This document shows, piece after piece, positions 20,701-30,364 of a stretch of DNA of 64,000 nucleotides. Below the pieces are notes generated by a model that made no database searches, had not been told where the DNA came from, and was given only the letters and a program-made list of their open reading frames with translations. Position numbers and translations under genes: made by a program. The number at the start of each line of letters is the position of its first letter. Position 1 is the first letter of the stretch. Origin of the DNA: Pythium myriotylum (Eukaryota; Oomycota; Peronosporomycetes; Pythiales; Pythiaceae); the NCBI GenBank assembly GCA_023091665.1, contig JALJCQ010000009.1, positions 2,046,001 through 2,110,000 of the forward strand, read 5' to 3'.

Positions 20701-21623
20701 GGTGCCTGAAAGAGCTGGCGTTTGCGAAAATGATCCGCAAGCCAGTCGTTGCGCTCATGGTTGAATCTCCGGTTGGAACAGATAGCAGTGAAGCTGACCG
20801 TGCCGAGAGCAATACGTTCGAGGCACTGGTCCCACCTGAGAATCGGTTGACATTCTCTGGCGTTTTGCGGTCATCTCGGGCGACCCATAAACTTTTTGAT
20901 TCCGATATTGATGCCATCGAGCTTGAATCCTCATTGCATTCTGTTCTCCCCAAGATAAAGAATGCGATGAAGCCGACAGACCAAAATTCGGGCCGCTGGC
21001 CAAATAATCGGTCCCAGTCACCTAATCGCATCTTCAGCCAAAAGGATTCTGAACCGGAGCGTGAGAATGAAGACGAAGGAGATCACGCAGATGACGAAAG
21101 AAGCATTGCCTCGATCTCGATAAACCAGGCGTCGGCCTCTACGGTTACGTCAACACTTTCCGTGGTAGTATGCTCAACGATTGCATCGAGTGTGCTCCGT
21201 GATCGAATGGTGCAGGAGCTCTCTCAGTTTGATTTCGTCTGCTGCCGCCCACTCGTCATCTCAAATCGACCTAGTGACTCATTGTTGTATCAAGAACTTG
21301 CCCAGTGTCGCGTTCTCGTGATTGTGATTGAAAGTCTGGGTAGTGAAGCGACCCGAGAGGAACGACATGAAGTCTCCACGCAATTGACTCAGTTGCTACG
21401 TATTGCAGCATCAGGTGCTGTGGGAAGTAGTCGTCTCCGAGTGTTCCCGATTGTTGCACGAGATGAGTTCTTATCGTTCAGCAACTTGTACACACTCGCC
21501 CAGTCAGATCTACTCTATTACGTAAACGGCGTTCAAGTCAAGCAATCCACCGCAACATTGCTCCGTCAGCTACGCCGGGCAGCCGATCATGAGCGGAAGC
21601 GCCGCATGACAGATCTTACTTAA
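17793..21623 (+). CDS. Ankyrin-repeat, four-TM protein with C-terminal TIR domain
   Basis: Single exon, 1276 residues from ATG 17793; an in-frame ATG at 17652 would add 47 residues but leaves only 34 nt after the previous gene. N-terminal 260 residues are low complexity. Four hydrophobic segments lie near 266-292, 315-340, 355-376 and 395-420. Ankyrin repeats run from about 467 to 880 (for example RTPLHWAARNNHGSVVTLLL). A TIR domain follows near 897-1030: RDIMISYPHSHFALAHRL, then WMDTMDP and SEWCLKELAFAK. The Glu in WCLKEL aligns with the catalytic glutamate of NAD-cleaving TIR domains. The last 150 residues may be a second, degenerate TIR-like fold. It is probably a membrane-anchored sensor or scaffold; the ligand is unknown. 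Confidence 0.85.
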   Translation: MESVRDASPTGGESPVGSGVAETPILEARGVDLQALVALPPPRFSHSSSSGSGSARRRRAPNLRRSQAQDSDPCLLASSLEGWSDEEEKDYEDTSRRRDEAGRARPSVQRSQTDRISALRGVGADGQDTDQAATVSPVAPLFIRVRKFASTSALDLQERPPSSLQVAQRDTAAPVPGYERERVDTELASVLEEGGYPNEADTRRDNELLKANGRDIDQLKALHNGTSGEGDLPIPAAGPSNQQTRWRFAWIANPRFRRWYGRILNSYFAFWLLVCSLTIALLEVLLLVVLMVLRHEKKGRQPRKSCPVVIKSGLSPIHYIGAAACVLLTLPVIFPVNLFTLYKKRADNRMIRRPYLHICELLVTAEIVYLLYYAITEGYHLRVTIKCHRDFSLAEVAFLGSTFTLWCILWWQLIVFCRFLVHLKLQADAANDATHTSTLSDWLKPPTEGALSYTHEGRRVQRFKKLLYRAAARGDVVAVNELVSDNSVESYGIATGDGVRNLYTRSPTLWFYAFASSSKNPLHIAAKRGHVEIVSRLLEIGFDANSLDKVARINFNLGLLFKIVTRLLFKTQDGSKSPLRAVLCSVLLPPLHGAVAAGHVDVVRVLLDKGGADPNVLPRVSFYYPSAAIPAIFLADDPEIVKMLVSRGANFLHVATTALSGLASSSFATPLQRSALTQRSATTEYLLSCGGDVALTPLHEAAAADNIRKVRRLLRQRPHHVNESSTIVDSLGERVKGVQQRTPLHWAAVVGRFATAKLLLESGANPNSRDRYGRTPLHWAARNNHGSVVTLLLDHGADATAEDDAGIPVLSFAAEAEGVELQVFSSLLDHGASLKFRLPGSGDTPLHTALQRENRETAKSLIRCGADLMASNNEGKRAVDVTTSTKLQFELKKEAGTRDIMISYPHSHFALAHRLREYLETHGKLTCWMDTMDPSGIGGGAVWREEIARGIHNSSLVVSLVCGGYTKSEWCLKELAFAKMIRKPVVALMVESPVGTDSSEADRAESNTFEALVPPENRLTFSGVLRSSRATHKLFDSDIDAIELESSLHSVLPKIKNAMKPTDQNSGRWPNNRSQSPNRIFSQKDSEPERENEDEGDHADDERSIASISINQASASTVTSTLSVVVCSTIASSVLRDRMVQELSQFDFVCCRPLVISNRPSDSLLYQELAQCRVLVIVIESLGSEATREERHEVSTQLTQLLRIAASGAVGSSRLRVFPIVARDEFLSFSNLYTLAQSDLLYYVNGVQVKQSTATLLRQLRRAADHERKRRMTDLT

Positions 21624-21897
21624 CAGCAGTTGATTAATCAAGCTCAGTCGAACACAAAGTAGTTGAATCCCTATCAAATCACTCTAATCGTGATATCACT
21701 CCCGCTTTTATCGCAAAGTGCGAGAAGGAACTCAACAATACCTCGCCTGAGCGTGACTCAGCACAGATGGAAGATAACTGTGCGGAATGGCGTGACGGGG
21801 CGATGCCAGTAGTGAGCTAGTTTCCCAACTCGGACAATGGGCGACCAACAGCATCGTGGTTGTTCTGAAGCTTGAACCTTCGGGCTGTGAGCCGGTA

Positions 21898-23509
21898 TCA
21901 GTGATTGTCTCGCACCAGATATTCTTCAGTCAATACGCTCGATCGTTTGATGCTCTCCCACACACGGGCAGTATTACTGAGCCACTCCTTCAAAGACAGC
22001 GGCGAAGGCGATGTTGAAGCTGAGGTACCCGTAGCAGGAACTTTCGTGAACGAAGGAGATGCCGGCAACGACTCAATGAAACGAACCCAGCTGAGAGCAT
22101 TTGCATGCCAGTCATCAATTGATCGCTTGGGAGATGTCGCATCGATCGTCGGAAACTTCCACAGCAATGGATTTACTCGCAGCCACTCAGGTGGCAACAA
22201 ACTTGGTAAAGCACGCAACATCTTCTCATCAGTGTGGGAAACTACTCCGTCAACGGACTCGTTGGCAATGAAAAGAAGGTTTGCGACGTGCTTGTCCTTT
22301 ACAACATGTCCCGAAACATTCGGCAAGCGCGACTGCTGCATCTTCTCGTGGATCTTTAAAAGGAATTCGACCATTTCCGTGTCAACTGCCGTATTTCGTT
22401 GTGGGATGATCACGTAGTGACACACTGAGAGCATGAGAATCGCGATTTGAAATGAAGACAACTCGTTTTGCTGCTCGGCAGAAAGCGCTCCGTATCGTGT
22501 CGTGTTGGACGGAGCGGCCGTGTCGCTGCGTGGCAAGGCTTCAGCAAGATATGATGCGCTCATCAGCGGCTGCGTGTCGAGAAGAACGAGGCCACCGAGA
22601 TTAGCGCGGAGCCGCTGCGCCTCGCAGACAACTGCCAGATCGACGCCGTGAGTCTCTGCCAGGCCGGCGAGCTGCGTCTCGAGCCTCTGTGCCAGGAAAT
22701 GCGGATTCTTGGAGCGGTCACGAAGGCTGTTTAGATCAGTAGGAGTCGCTTCGGATGATGTTGCTGACTCAAACGCGAGGCGTGCAAGCAGAGACAACAG
22801 GGTGGACTTACCAGTGCCTTCGAAACCCAGCGAGCCGATGACCGTGAAGTTGGTAAGGTCTAAGCAGGATCCGAGGCGTGTTGGAATGTCACTGGCGAAC
22901 TGAAAGCTTGGTGTGATGAGTTTGGTAGCCGTCGCGGGGATGCTAACAAGAGGAGGTGGTGTTGATCCAGCCGATCGAGACAGGACCGAAGCAACTGCAG
23001 GCGGTGGAGAAGGGTTCGTCGGAGCTTTTCGCATCGAGAGCGGTGTTCCGGCACTGGCTTGCGGTGGCGGAGACATCGAGGGCGACAGATTCGGCAGGCC
23101 CGAGGCAAGTTCAGTCGTGCTCACTCGCAGCATCGCGTGGCGCGGCTGCTGCTGTTGCTGCGGCGAGTAGAGCGAGGCAGGTTTGGGCGAGACGGGGTGG
23201 CCGCTGGCGCCGTCGTTCGGTGGCGGCGCGCGCAGGATGGAGAGCGGGGGTCTAGCTGGCTTGTCTTGCGGCGCTGCGCTCTTGGCTCGGCCCTGTCCAT
23301 GGCGAGACCCGGTCAGATCCGATCGCGAGGGGCTGGCGCGCGGGCCGCGGACGTCACCTTGGGGGCGGCGGAGCTGCGGAAGGCGCGCTCGGAGGCGGCG
23401 CCGCGCTGCGCGGACACGGACGGGGGCTCGTGAGCTGCTCGTTGCTCCAGCGCGCTCGCGCCGCACGCACCTTCTGCCGCTGCTTGAGCGGCGTTTGCTC
23501 GCGGTCCAT
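21898..23509 (-). CDS. SMG9: SMG9-like nonsense-mediated decay factor (5' end uncertain)
   Basis: SMG9 is the GTPase-like partner of SMG8 that holds the SMG1 kinase in NMD. The C-terminal 380 residues form a P-loop domain: GSLGFEGTGKSTLLSLL, then LVLLDTQPLMSASYL, SSFQIAILMLSVCHYVIIPQ and, near the end, TARVWESIKRSSVLTEEYL. The LLDTQP, CHYVI and ARxWxxIKKSS words are those of human SMG9. The N-terminal part is Pro/Ser/Gln-rich, as in the family. One frame is open without splicing to ATG 23616, but its first 110 residues are Arg-rich and look out of frame. I prefer ATG 23507-23509 (MDREQTPLKQRQKVRAARAR) joined by a short GT-AG intron near 23280-23360. Only the core is certain. Confidence 0.8.
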
Positions 23510-23677
23510 TGCCGCCGCTCGAGATGACGCCACCAGGTTCCCCGCTTGATGCCGGGACCGCGCCAGTCCACCTTGTTTTGGCACCGCGCCGCCCAGCCCA
23601 CCGGCTCGCGTGACATTCCAGGCGCGAGACCTCGTCATGGCTGCAACAAACATGGCTCGGTGGATCCAATGCATCTG

Positions 23678-23691
23678 CTCTCTCTCTCTCT
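23678..23691. repeat. CT dinucleotide microsatellite
   Basis: A short run of CT units lies between the SMG9-like start and the next gene's stop. Such tracts are common in non-coding DNA; no function is implied. Confidence 0.7.
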
Positions 23692-23725
23692 ATTGAGGCT
23701 CTAAGTTACTAGTATCAGGCGGCGA

Positions 23726-24304
23726 TCAGTAGACGTGGCGGCGGTTCTCTCTCCGCTGCTGGCGCTTGACGTCGCGAACGCTCTTGCCGCTGCGCTCGAG
23801 AGCTTTCTCGCTCTTCTGCCGCGCGCGCCGCGAGCCCGCCGCGAACGCGCCAGGAAGCGCCTTGCGGTGGAGCGTCGAGGAGAACGCCTCGGACTGGGAG
23901 ACCTCGCCCGCGAACGCGTCGATGGCCTGCATGAGAGCGGACGCGGGCGCCGCCGGCTCTCTCGCGGCCTGCCGTGCCTCGCGCCGCGCTCGGTGCTGCG
24001 CCTCCAGCTCTTCCTCGCGCCGCTTCTCGAACTCCCGTTTCGCGAGCAAGGCCCTCGCAGAGGACGCGCCGCCTGCATTCGGCCCGGCGCTCGCATCCAG
24101 CGCCAGACCGAGGTCCGAGAAGGCGGCCATCATGCTGTTCTTGTCCTCCTTGGATCCGATTTGGCTCGAATCACCGGCCGGCAGAGTCGCAGCGGACGCG
24201 GACGCGCTTTCGACCGCGCATGCAACTGAAGGAGTTGGCGGAGCATTTCCGAAGGTGCTGCCGAGGCTTGACGTCCACGCACCACCGTCGCGAGCAGGCG
24301 CCAT
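23726..24304 (-). CDS. Hypothetical basic protein with central charged helix
   Basis: 192 residues from ATG 24302-24304 (MAPARDGGAWTSSLGS). Not recognised. The middle (residues about 75-120) is a long charged helix, KREFEKRREEELEAQHRARR, likely coiled coil. The C-terminus is very basic and ends RRENRRHVY. Its frame extends upstream to 24391 but into a segment without similar composition. The high charge and basic tail would suit an RNA- or ribosome-associated nuclear protein, but that is only a composition argument. It lies 117 nt downstream of the next minus-strand gene and 216 nt upstream of the SMG9-like start. Confidence 0.6.
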   Translation of the reverse strand: MAPARDGGAWTSSLGSTFGNAPPTPSVACAVESASASAATLPAGDSSQIGSKEDKNSMMAAFSDLGLALDASAGPNAGGASSARALLAKREFEKRREEELEAQHRARREARQAAREPAAPASALMQAIDAFAGEVSQSEAFSSTLHRKALPGAFAAGSRRARQKSEKALERSGKSVRDVKRQQRRENRRHVY

Positions 24305-24421
24305 GTTCACCGACTTGCAGATCTCGGTGACAACCAACCAACGCGAAAAATACGAGAGGTTGTAATTTTCGATAACCCGAAGGAGTGACATACTGATTCA
24401 AGAGCATTTGCAGTTAAATGG

Positions 24422-25574
24422 TCAACTCGGGCTCACAAGCTTCAGCATTTGATCCAGCGTCAGCTCAACCTGAGCATCCACGAGGACAGATCGCAGTTCA
24501 TCTGCAAGCAGAGTCAGCAAAAGCGTCTCTTGACGGATCCAGCCGACGTATTCTGGGACAAGCTCAGTGATCGCTACGAAGTGCAGATCAGTGAGTAAAA
24601 TGCCCTGAAAGGTGGGGTGACGACCAGCAAAGACCTTGCCTTCTGGAACGACCTCGGCCATCATCTCGCGGATCCATTCCTGCACAATGCAGTTTGCAAC
24701 AGCATGTGATGGCGATTCAGATAACTGAGTGGTATCGATTCGTGAGATCATGTACTCGCGAACTGCGGAGTTCAGAGCAGCCTGTGGGCCACCGAATACC
24801 CGTTAGTTGGGCTCACGACCACCGACGAAAGGTTTGTACCTGGAACAGATCGATGACGACGCAGCGAAGTAGCTCATGATAGAGTTCCTCACTCAAAACA
24901 TTCATATCATTCGCTCCCAATAGCGAAAGTTGCTGCGTCATCCTTACGCCTGTAAGCTGAATGCATAATCGCTCATTTGTTGATGGCATACCGAACGGTT
25001 GCCTTCACGCATGACGTCGATCAAAGCATCGGGAACAATCCAGAGTAGCTCATCCCGTAAAATCGAGAATACGAACTGTTCAGCTGCAGCATGCAGTCGA
25101 TTCTTACGAAGTAGCCGGTTCTGTCGACGGACCCGAAAGAGCCGAAACTCGCGCTGGGCGACGAGATAGGTCAAGCACTTCTCCGCAATCAGGCCAGGAC
25201 TCCTACCGACCTGGATGAGTTGTGCAGCATTTCGCTGAACTCGTGCTAATGCTTGTAAAGATCGAACTCGCTGGGAGCCGATACTGTCGATCTTCTGCGT
25301 CGTGGATTGTCGAGGCCAGAGTACCTCTTCTGTCCGTCTAGATCTCTTTGGTCCTAAACAAACGCATACGCCGTTGAAATGGCGATACAGGCTGGCGAAT
25401 CCCGAGGCTTCCGGAGGTGTCTCTATCACGTGTCTATCAACAAACTGTTTTGCGTGGATCAGCAAGTATCAGTTGTGGTTCTTGTGAAAACAGCTCACGA
25501 CGTCGTTTGGGTGATGGTGCTGGTGATAGTAATTTGAGGGATTTGAAAGGTAGTGGAGATTTGGACTGCAGCAT
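24422..25574 (-). CDS. Hypothetical 304-residue protein, four exons
   Basis: Not recognised. My exon model is 25499-25574, 24992-25353, 24840-24956 and 24422-24781 (915 nt, in frame throughout). It starts MLQSKSPLPFKSLKLLS and has a basic N-terminal region, an IQ-like helix (LQALARVQRNAAQLIQ), then mostly helical sequence (LLWIVPDALIDVM, IVQEWIREMMAEVVPE) ending LKLVSPS. Introns are 145, 35 and 58 nt; the 35-nt one (24957-24991) is very short but has clean GT-AG ends and keeps frame. The first exon is the least certain part. The two large exons are clearly coding. Confidence 0.6.
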
Positions 25575-25991
25575 TCATCTGTTTGGAGACGAATGTATTA
25601 GAGTCAGAGTATCGTTGTGTGGCAAGCATCTAGACAGACGAGAATGGTCGAAGTATTGCGCGCGGTTCTTCAACTTGTACTCGGTGTCTTGATTTGGATG
25701 AAATGTATGGCATCCTCGTTCAGTCCACGACGGCTCTAGCTGATCATCGTTGAGAGGACCTTCAGAACGAGGAGTCCAATCTGTTCAGTGTGATCGGAAG
25801 AGATGAGACGCTTTGGTTTCGTTCTGTGCATGCTTACAACGTCTGCGAGCGACCACACGATTGGGAACCATCAAGTTGATATCGAAATGATCTCAGCGAG
25901 CGAGTGTGATTGTATGGAATTCAGATCTCGAGTTATAAAAATACAGGAAGTTAAATAGATCCAACCACTTGCCCGACTGTGGCAGCACAAT
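25575..25991. other. Intergenic, no gene seen
   Basis: 417 nt between two minus-strand genes. It should hold the promoter of the 304-residue protein gene and the 3' UTR of the HAD gene. AT-rich near 25930-25970. No convincing open frame. Confidence 0.5.
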
Positions 25992-26824
25992 TTATCTCAG
26001 CATGTTGGCAGAGAGCACAAGGTCGAGTGCCTCGTTGTGAGTGCTCAGTTGCCCGAGATACCCTTTCATGAGACCGAGCTGCTTCTGAAGCTGTTGCATC
26101 GTTGGATTCTCCAAAAACTTGATTGACTTCACGCGGAGGTTACCAACTCGCTTCCCCACGTACTGAATGGCGCTGCGGTCATGGGGCGAGTCACCGACGG
26201 CAATTACCTGACCGCTACCATTGCTCTTGTCCGAGAAGACCTCGGGGGTTGGCTCATCTTCGGGATGGCAGAGCACGTCAGAAAAGGCAGCGATTTTCCA
26301 TTCCACGGGGCGGCGAGGGAAGAAGGCCTCATACTTGCTGCGCGCCGAGATGACTGTGATGTGGTCGAGGAGAGGGAGCACACTCGGAAGGAAGCGCTTG
26401 CATGAACGCTGGACCCAACCCTCTTGGCCGTTCGTGATGATGAAGCACTTGCTGCTGAGCTTGAGGCACACCGAGAGGAAAGCACTGATCTCGTTAGCGA
26501 GTCGGTCCAATTCGCTCGCACTCTAACCATGTCCAAAAATAACGGCGGAGAGAAGCATCGTGAGGGAATGAATAATGCGCCGAGAACCTTCGGGACGCAC
26601 CTCTTCTGATAACGTGAAGGGCGCGCTTTCGTCGGAGAACCCGAGGATGGCGAGATGCGTGTTGGGCAGGATGGTGTCGTCCCAGTCGAGGATGATGACT
26701 AGCGAGAGACTCGATTAGCCGAGGGCCGAGGGGGAGAGAGAGCGAAAGAGAGAGAGGCTGTACCTGGATCGCAGGGCGGCGCGTCGTCCACGACGTCGTT
26801 GTTGGCAACGGGATGCACGGCCAT
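25992..26824 (-). CDS. HAD-superfamily hydrolase, three exons
   Basis: Haloacid dehalogenase-fold phosphatase-type protein of 229 residues. Exons: 26764-26824, 26601-26698 and 25992-26522, with GT-AG introns of 65 and 78 nt. It starts [14 protein letters not shown]. Motif I is [10 protein letters not shown] (Asp25 nucleophile, Asp27 general acid), motif [10 protein letters not shown] with the Thr, and motif [11 protein letters not shown] with the metal-binding acids. A single Lys between motifs II and IV would be motif III. Substrate unknown; DWDDT-type HAD proteins of this kind occur in many protists. The first 20 residues come from a tiny 61-nt exon, whose splice completes the hydrophobic strand before motif I, which supports the model. 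Confidence 0.8.
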
Positions 26825-27162
26825 GGGGGCGGAGCAGTGCGCGGGGGGCGATCGTGTTGAGAGTGAGCGTGATACGACGGCAGCGACGGCTGAGCAGACC
26901 GGGCGCCGACTTCCGTGGAGTCGCGGAGATGAGCTGCCCGCAGAGAATGGATGGGATGCCGCCGCCCTTTCAACCGCGACTGCCCCGGCTGCCCCCCGTA
27001 CAAAGTCAGCGACTTGCTTCCGAGACCCAGGCGGTTAGGGGTTCAAGGGTCCGAATGATGGTCGATCCTCGCTGAGCGATCACCACTCGGAACGCTTGAA
27101 CTGGCGCGCGACCAGCAATGTATGCTTTTATAGAGGTCTTTCACACGGCAGCACGACGAATT
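26825..27162. other. Intergenic, HAD promoter side
   Basis: 338 nt upstream of the HAD gene. Open frames here are Arg/Pro-rich and overlap on both strands. I see no gene, only the probable promoter. Confidence 0.45.
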
Positions 27163-27453
27163 TCACGTCACAGAACCAGAACGCATGTCTGATGAGAGGT
27201 TGAGCATTTCTTTCTTCAACGTAGGTACAGAGGGTGCTTGGGGGAAGTCAAACCACACTTTTCGACCAATCACCGACGAACGCTCCTCTCGCAGGTTCTC
27301 GCGGACGGATGGCGTGGGCGCGCTCTGCTGAACGGCGCGCACGTGGTGGCGACGGCGCGCGCGGCAGAAGCCACGCGGCGTGGTCGGAAGACGAGCCCGC
27401 GGCGGCACGGCGGCCTTGAACTTGAAGGCACTGGGCGCAGGTGACACTGCCAT
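27163..27453 (-). CDS. Possible small basic protein, 96 residues
   Basis: An open frame from ATG 27451-27453 (MAVSPAPSAFKFKAAVPP) to a stop at 27163. The N-terminal half is rich in Arg, Pro and Ala without acids, as in an organelle presequence; the C-terminal half is more ordinary (RKVWFDFPQAPSVPTLKKEM). Not recognised. The surrounding DNA is GC-rich with long open frames on both strands, so this may be chance; the C-terminal composition is the main reason to list it. Confidence 0.35.
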   Translation of the reverse strand: MAVSPAPSAFKFKAAVPPRARLPTTPRGFCRARRRHHVRAVQQSAPTPSVRENLREERSSVIGRKVWFDFPQAPSVPTLKKEMLNLSSDMRSGSVT

Positions 27454-28311
27454 CAACAAACGGCGCGGTCTGGGTCCGGGTGTTTGTAACACTGCAGGCG
27501 CAAAACCGATGCAGAGGGGTCCGTTTCTTTCGTCGGCCCATTACGCAACTGTCCACATGATTGCTTGTAAATACAATAAAGGTACTGGTGGCAACCAAAC
27601 TAAACGGGCATGCCCAGTGTCTTTTCAACTCTACTCGTTTTGCAGTGTATAATTACAGTTGGCGGTCGGAAAGGGCAACCAATGCCACGATGTCGACGAA
27701 CCCAGCGCGTGCGTGTTGTTGAACATGGTGACTCTGGAGCGCTCGCCGTCCGTTGGAAACGCCCGCGTTGGCGATCTTGGTCATACGCCCAGTCCAACCG
27801 CGCGTCGCAGCGCCGGCGTCTCAGGCGTGCGAACGACCTGGCCAGCGACGCGCCGTGGCCATGGATCTGCGACGCTCGCGCGGCCCACAGTACTCGCGCC
27901 CTCCGCGTCACCAAGCCCCCCAGTTGCCACAAATCTGTCGCACTGGACGTCGCTCCTCCCACAGCCGCGAGGCGTCGCCTGTCGAGCGCGCTCGTGGCGC
28001 GCTGGACGCCCGCTCCGAACCTCGGCCGGCGCTTCCACTCCGGCGCCCGCACACGTCGCAGATTGTCCAGAAGCCGACAAGAGCCGAACCATGTGGGCAG
28101 CCCGAACGCCGTGGCCCGCCTTTGCCTCGCGCGGTGATGTGATGGGTGAGAGGGGTTTCCTCCAATGGGAAGCGTCGTCTCGGGATTTCGCGCGCGTCCA
28201 TTGGTGGAATCTTTAAACCGCGGCGGCGAGAAAGCCAGCGACCCCCTCATCTCCCGAGCGTGTGCCACACATTTCTCCGCCGCGCCTCGGTGGAGCAGAC
28301 TCGCACTCGCC
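27454..28311. other. GC-rich stretch upstream of the receptor kinase
   Basis: 858 nt. From 27600 to 28210 several frames are open on both strands, which is what GC-rich DNA poor in stop codons gives; none has family likeness. Two CCAAT boxes in opposite orientation (28162-28166 and 28200-28204) lie 108-150 nt upstream of the kinase ATG and probably belong to its promoter. Confidence 0.45.
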
Positions 28312-30225
28312 ATGCCGCGCGCGCTGCCGCTGCTGCTCGCGGCGCTCGCGCAGGCCGTCGCGGCCGACAACGACCTCGTGCGGCGGCTCTACCAGGCGCA
28401 TCTGGACAGCGTGCCGTCCTCGCGGCTCGCCATCGCCGCCAAGGACCTCCCGCAGGTCATCAAGGACCGCCTCGCCAAGATCGACGGCGCGCAGTGGGAC
28501 CAGTTCTCGGGCCTGCTCCAGCGCGCCGTCATCTGGGACTCGGGCTTCGTCTTCGCCACGCCCACGCGCCTCGTGCAGATCTACACCAGCTGCTCGCGCA
28601 CCATGGCCGACATGCACGTTGACATCGCCGTCATCGAGGGCCTCCAGTCCAACTCGTCCGAGTGCGACATCCCGCGCTGCGGCATGAACAACCACTTTCT
28701 CAGCTCCGACTGCCCGCTCGCCAAAGTCGCGCCGCTCGCGCGCTGCGCCGTGCTCGCCAGCGACATGGTCGGCGTGCCTTCCATGACCGGCGTCGTCTGG
28801 GCCGAGGACGGACAGAACCCCGACGTGCCAGACCCCGTCATCCGCGTGCACGCGTCCGTCGCCAACGGCTCGGCCAGCAACCTCTACGCCATCCACCTCA
28901 CCGACGAGGCCTTTCTGGGCCCGCAGTCGTGCCAGATGCGCGGCAACTTTATCGTGCCCTGTCGAGACAAACTGGACAGCGACATTGACCTGTGTGTGGC
29001 GGAGCCGGGATCCACAGTCGACGCGTGGCTGCGGCTCGTGGCGCAGCCCGAACAAAAAGTATTCTCGCTCACCGCCATCATCATCGTGGGTATCATGGCT
29101 GGTGTGCTGCTCGGACTCTTTGGCCTCGTGTGGTACATGCACAAGAACCGCCAGAACTTCAAGACGCTCTATGAACAATCGCCTGCTGCGAACCTCATCT
29201 CTCTCGGCCAAAAGTCATCCACACTCAACTCGATGGACGTCTTCGAGGCTCATGCTCGCGCCGAAGGTGGCGGTGGCGACGACGACACACTCTCTAATGA
29301 CGCGCTCTGCAATCGCTCAATCATCCTCAAGCGTTTCGTGTCCGACCCGACCATTATCACCAAACGCATAGCCTTCTCTCAGCTGAACTTCCTTCGTGTC
29401 CTTTCGAAGGGTGCAAACGGAGAGGTGTGGCTGGGCCAGTTCGAGTCGCGGTATGTTGCTATGAAGTGTCTTCTTCCAACAAAACGGAAAGACGTGCGCG
29501 CGCTCGAGCAGTTCTCTGAGGAGATCCGACTCGCATCCATGCTAGAGCATCCTCGCATCGTTGCGTTCTGCGGTATTGCCTGGCACTCTCTTGTCAACTT
29601 GTCGATCGTAACCGAGTACATGGAGAAAGGTGATCTGGAAAACTTCCTGGCTCAGCCCGCTGCCGAAAGCCTCACGTGGAAAAAGGAAAAGCTCACCCTC
29701 GCAAAAGATATTGCAGATGCACTCGTGTATCTCCATTCGCTCATGCCCGTTGTAATCCATCGAGACCTCAAGTCGAAGAACATTCTACTCGATCAACAAT
29801 TGCGGGCGAAGCTCAGTGACTTCGGTCTCAGCCGTGAAACGTCAACCGAGGAAACAATGACAAACGGCGTTGGCACGATCCTCTGGAGCGCGCCCGAAGT
29901 CTTGGAAGGCAAGCGGTACGACGAGAAGGCCGATATCTTCTCGTACGGTATCGTACTATCCGAGATCGATACCTGCGCTCTGCCATACGGATTCAACAAG
30001 GACAAGACGCGCAACAAAATGAAGAGCATGCAGATTGTCCACCTCGTAGCTGAGGGTAAGCTTTTGCCAACCTTCCGAGATGACTGCCCAGCTGAGCTTG
30101 TAGAGCTGGCCCGGTCGTGCCTGGACCTCGATCCAAGCAAGCGCCCAAGCGCTATGCAAATCGTCTTCACTCTTCGATCCAAGTTGTATCCGCTCATGAA
30201 TAAGGCTGTCTCATCGGTCGAGTAA
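28312..30225 (+). CDS. Receptor-like TKL protein kinase with cysteine-containing ectodomain
   Basis: Single-exon type I membrane kinase of 637 residues. ATG 28312 begins a signal peptide (MPRALPLLLAALAQAVAA); an in-frame upstream ATG at 28165 would bury it. The ectodomain (about 23-248) contains SGLLQRAVIWDSG and paired cysteines. The TM segment is near 250-276 (IIIVGIMAGVLLGLFGLVWY). The kinase domain (about 355-630) has a Gly-rich loop SKGANGEVW, Lys385 in AMKC, HRDLKSKNILLD with Asp485, SDFGLSRE with Asp503, and WSAPEVLEG. All catalytic residues are present, so it should be active, signalling at the plasma membrane. The ligand is unknown. A kinase-less protein with the same ectodomain type lies at 37826-39484. 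Confidence 0.92.
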   Translation: MPRALPLLLAALAQAVAADNDLVRRLYQAHLDSVPSSRLAIAAKDLPQVIKDRLAKIDGAQWDQFSGLLQRAVIWDSGFVFATPTRLVQIYTSCSRTMADMHVDIAVIEGLQSNSSECDIPRCGMNNHFLSSDCPLAKVAPLARCAVLASDMVGVPSMTGVVWAEDGQNPDVPDPVIRVHASVANGSASNLYAIHLTDEAFLGPQSCQMRGNFIVPCRDKLDSDIDLCVAEPGSTVDAWLRLVAQPEQKVFSLTAIIIVGIMAGVLLGLFGLVWYMHKNRQNFKTLYEQSPAANLISLGQKSSTLNSMDVFEAHARAEGGGGDDDTLSNDALCNRSIILKRFVSDPTIITKRIAFSQLNFLRVLSKGANGEVWLGQFESRYVAMKCLLPTKRKDVRALEQFSEEIRLASMLEHPRIVAFCGIAWHSLVNLSIVTEYMEKGDLENFLAQPAAESLTWKKEKLTLAKDIADALVYLHSLMPVVIHRDLKSKNILLDQQLRAKLSDFGLSRETSTEETMTNGVGTILWSAPEVLEGKRYDEKADIFSYGIVLSEIDTCALPYGFNKDKTRNKMKSMQIVHLVAEGKLLPTFRDDCPAELVELARSCLDLDPSKRPSAMQIVFTLRSKLYPLMNKAVSSVE

Positions 30226-30364
30226 GGATTGCGCACTCGTTGTGTCTAGTTTCTATGTCGCTATGCTAGTAAGTACAATACAAGAGTTCCTAGTGGTTTC
30301 AACTTCACACGCCCTGTTCTAATTCTGTGCGAATTGACGGGCAAAGAAACAGATTGAACGATCA

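Noticed and set aside
23510..23616. Unspliced N-terminus of the SMG9-like protein from ATG 23616
   Set aside because: The first 110 residues are almost pure Arg/Ser/Ala, as expected from reading a GC-rich segment out of frame; the alternative start in another frame looks like a real protein.
27600..28370. 256-codon minus-strand frame in the GC-rich region before the receptor kinase
   Set aside because: Up to five frames are open here at once because of base composition, and none resembles a known protein.
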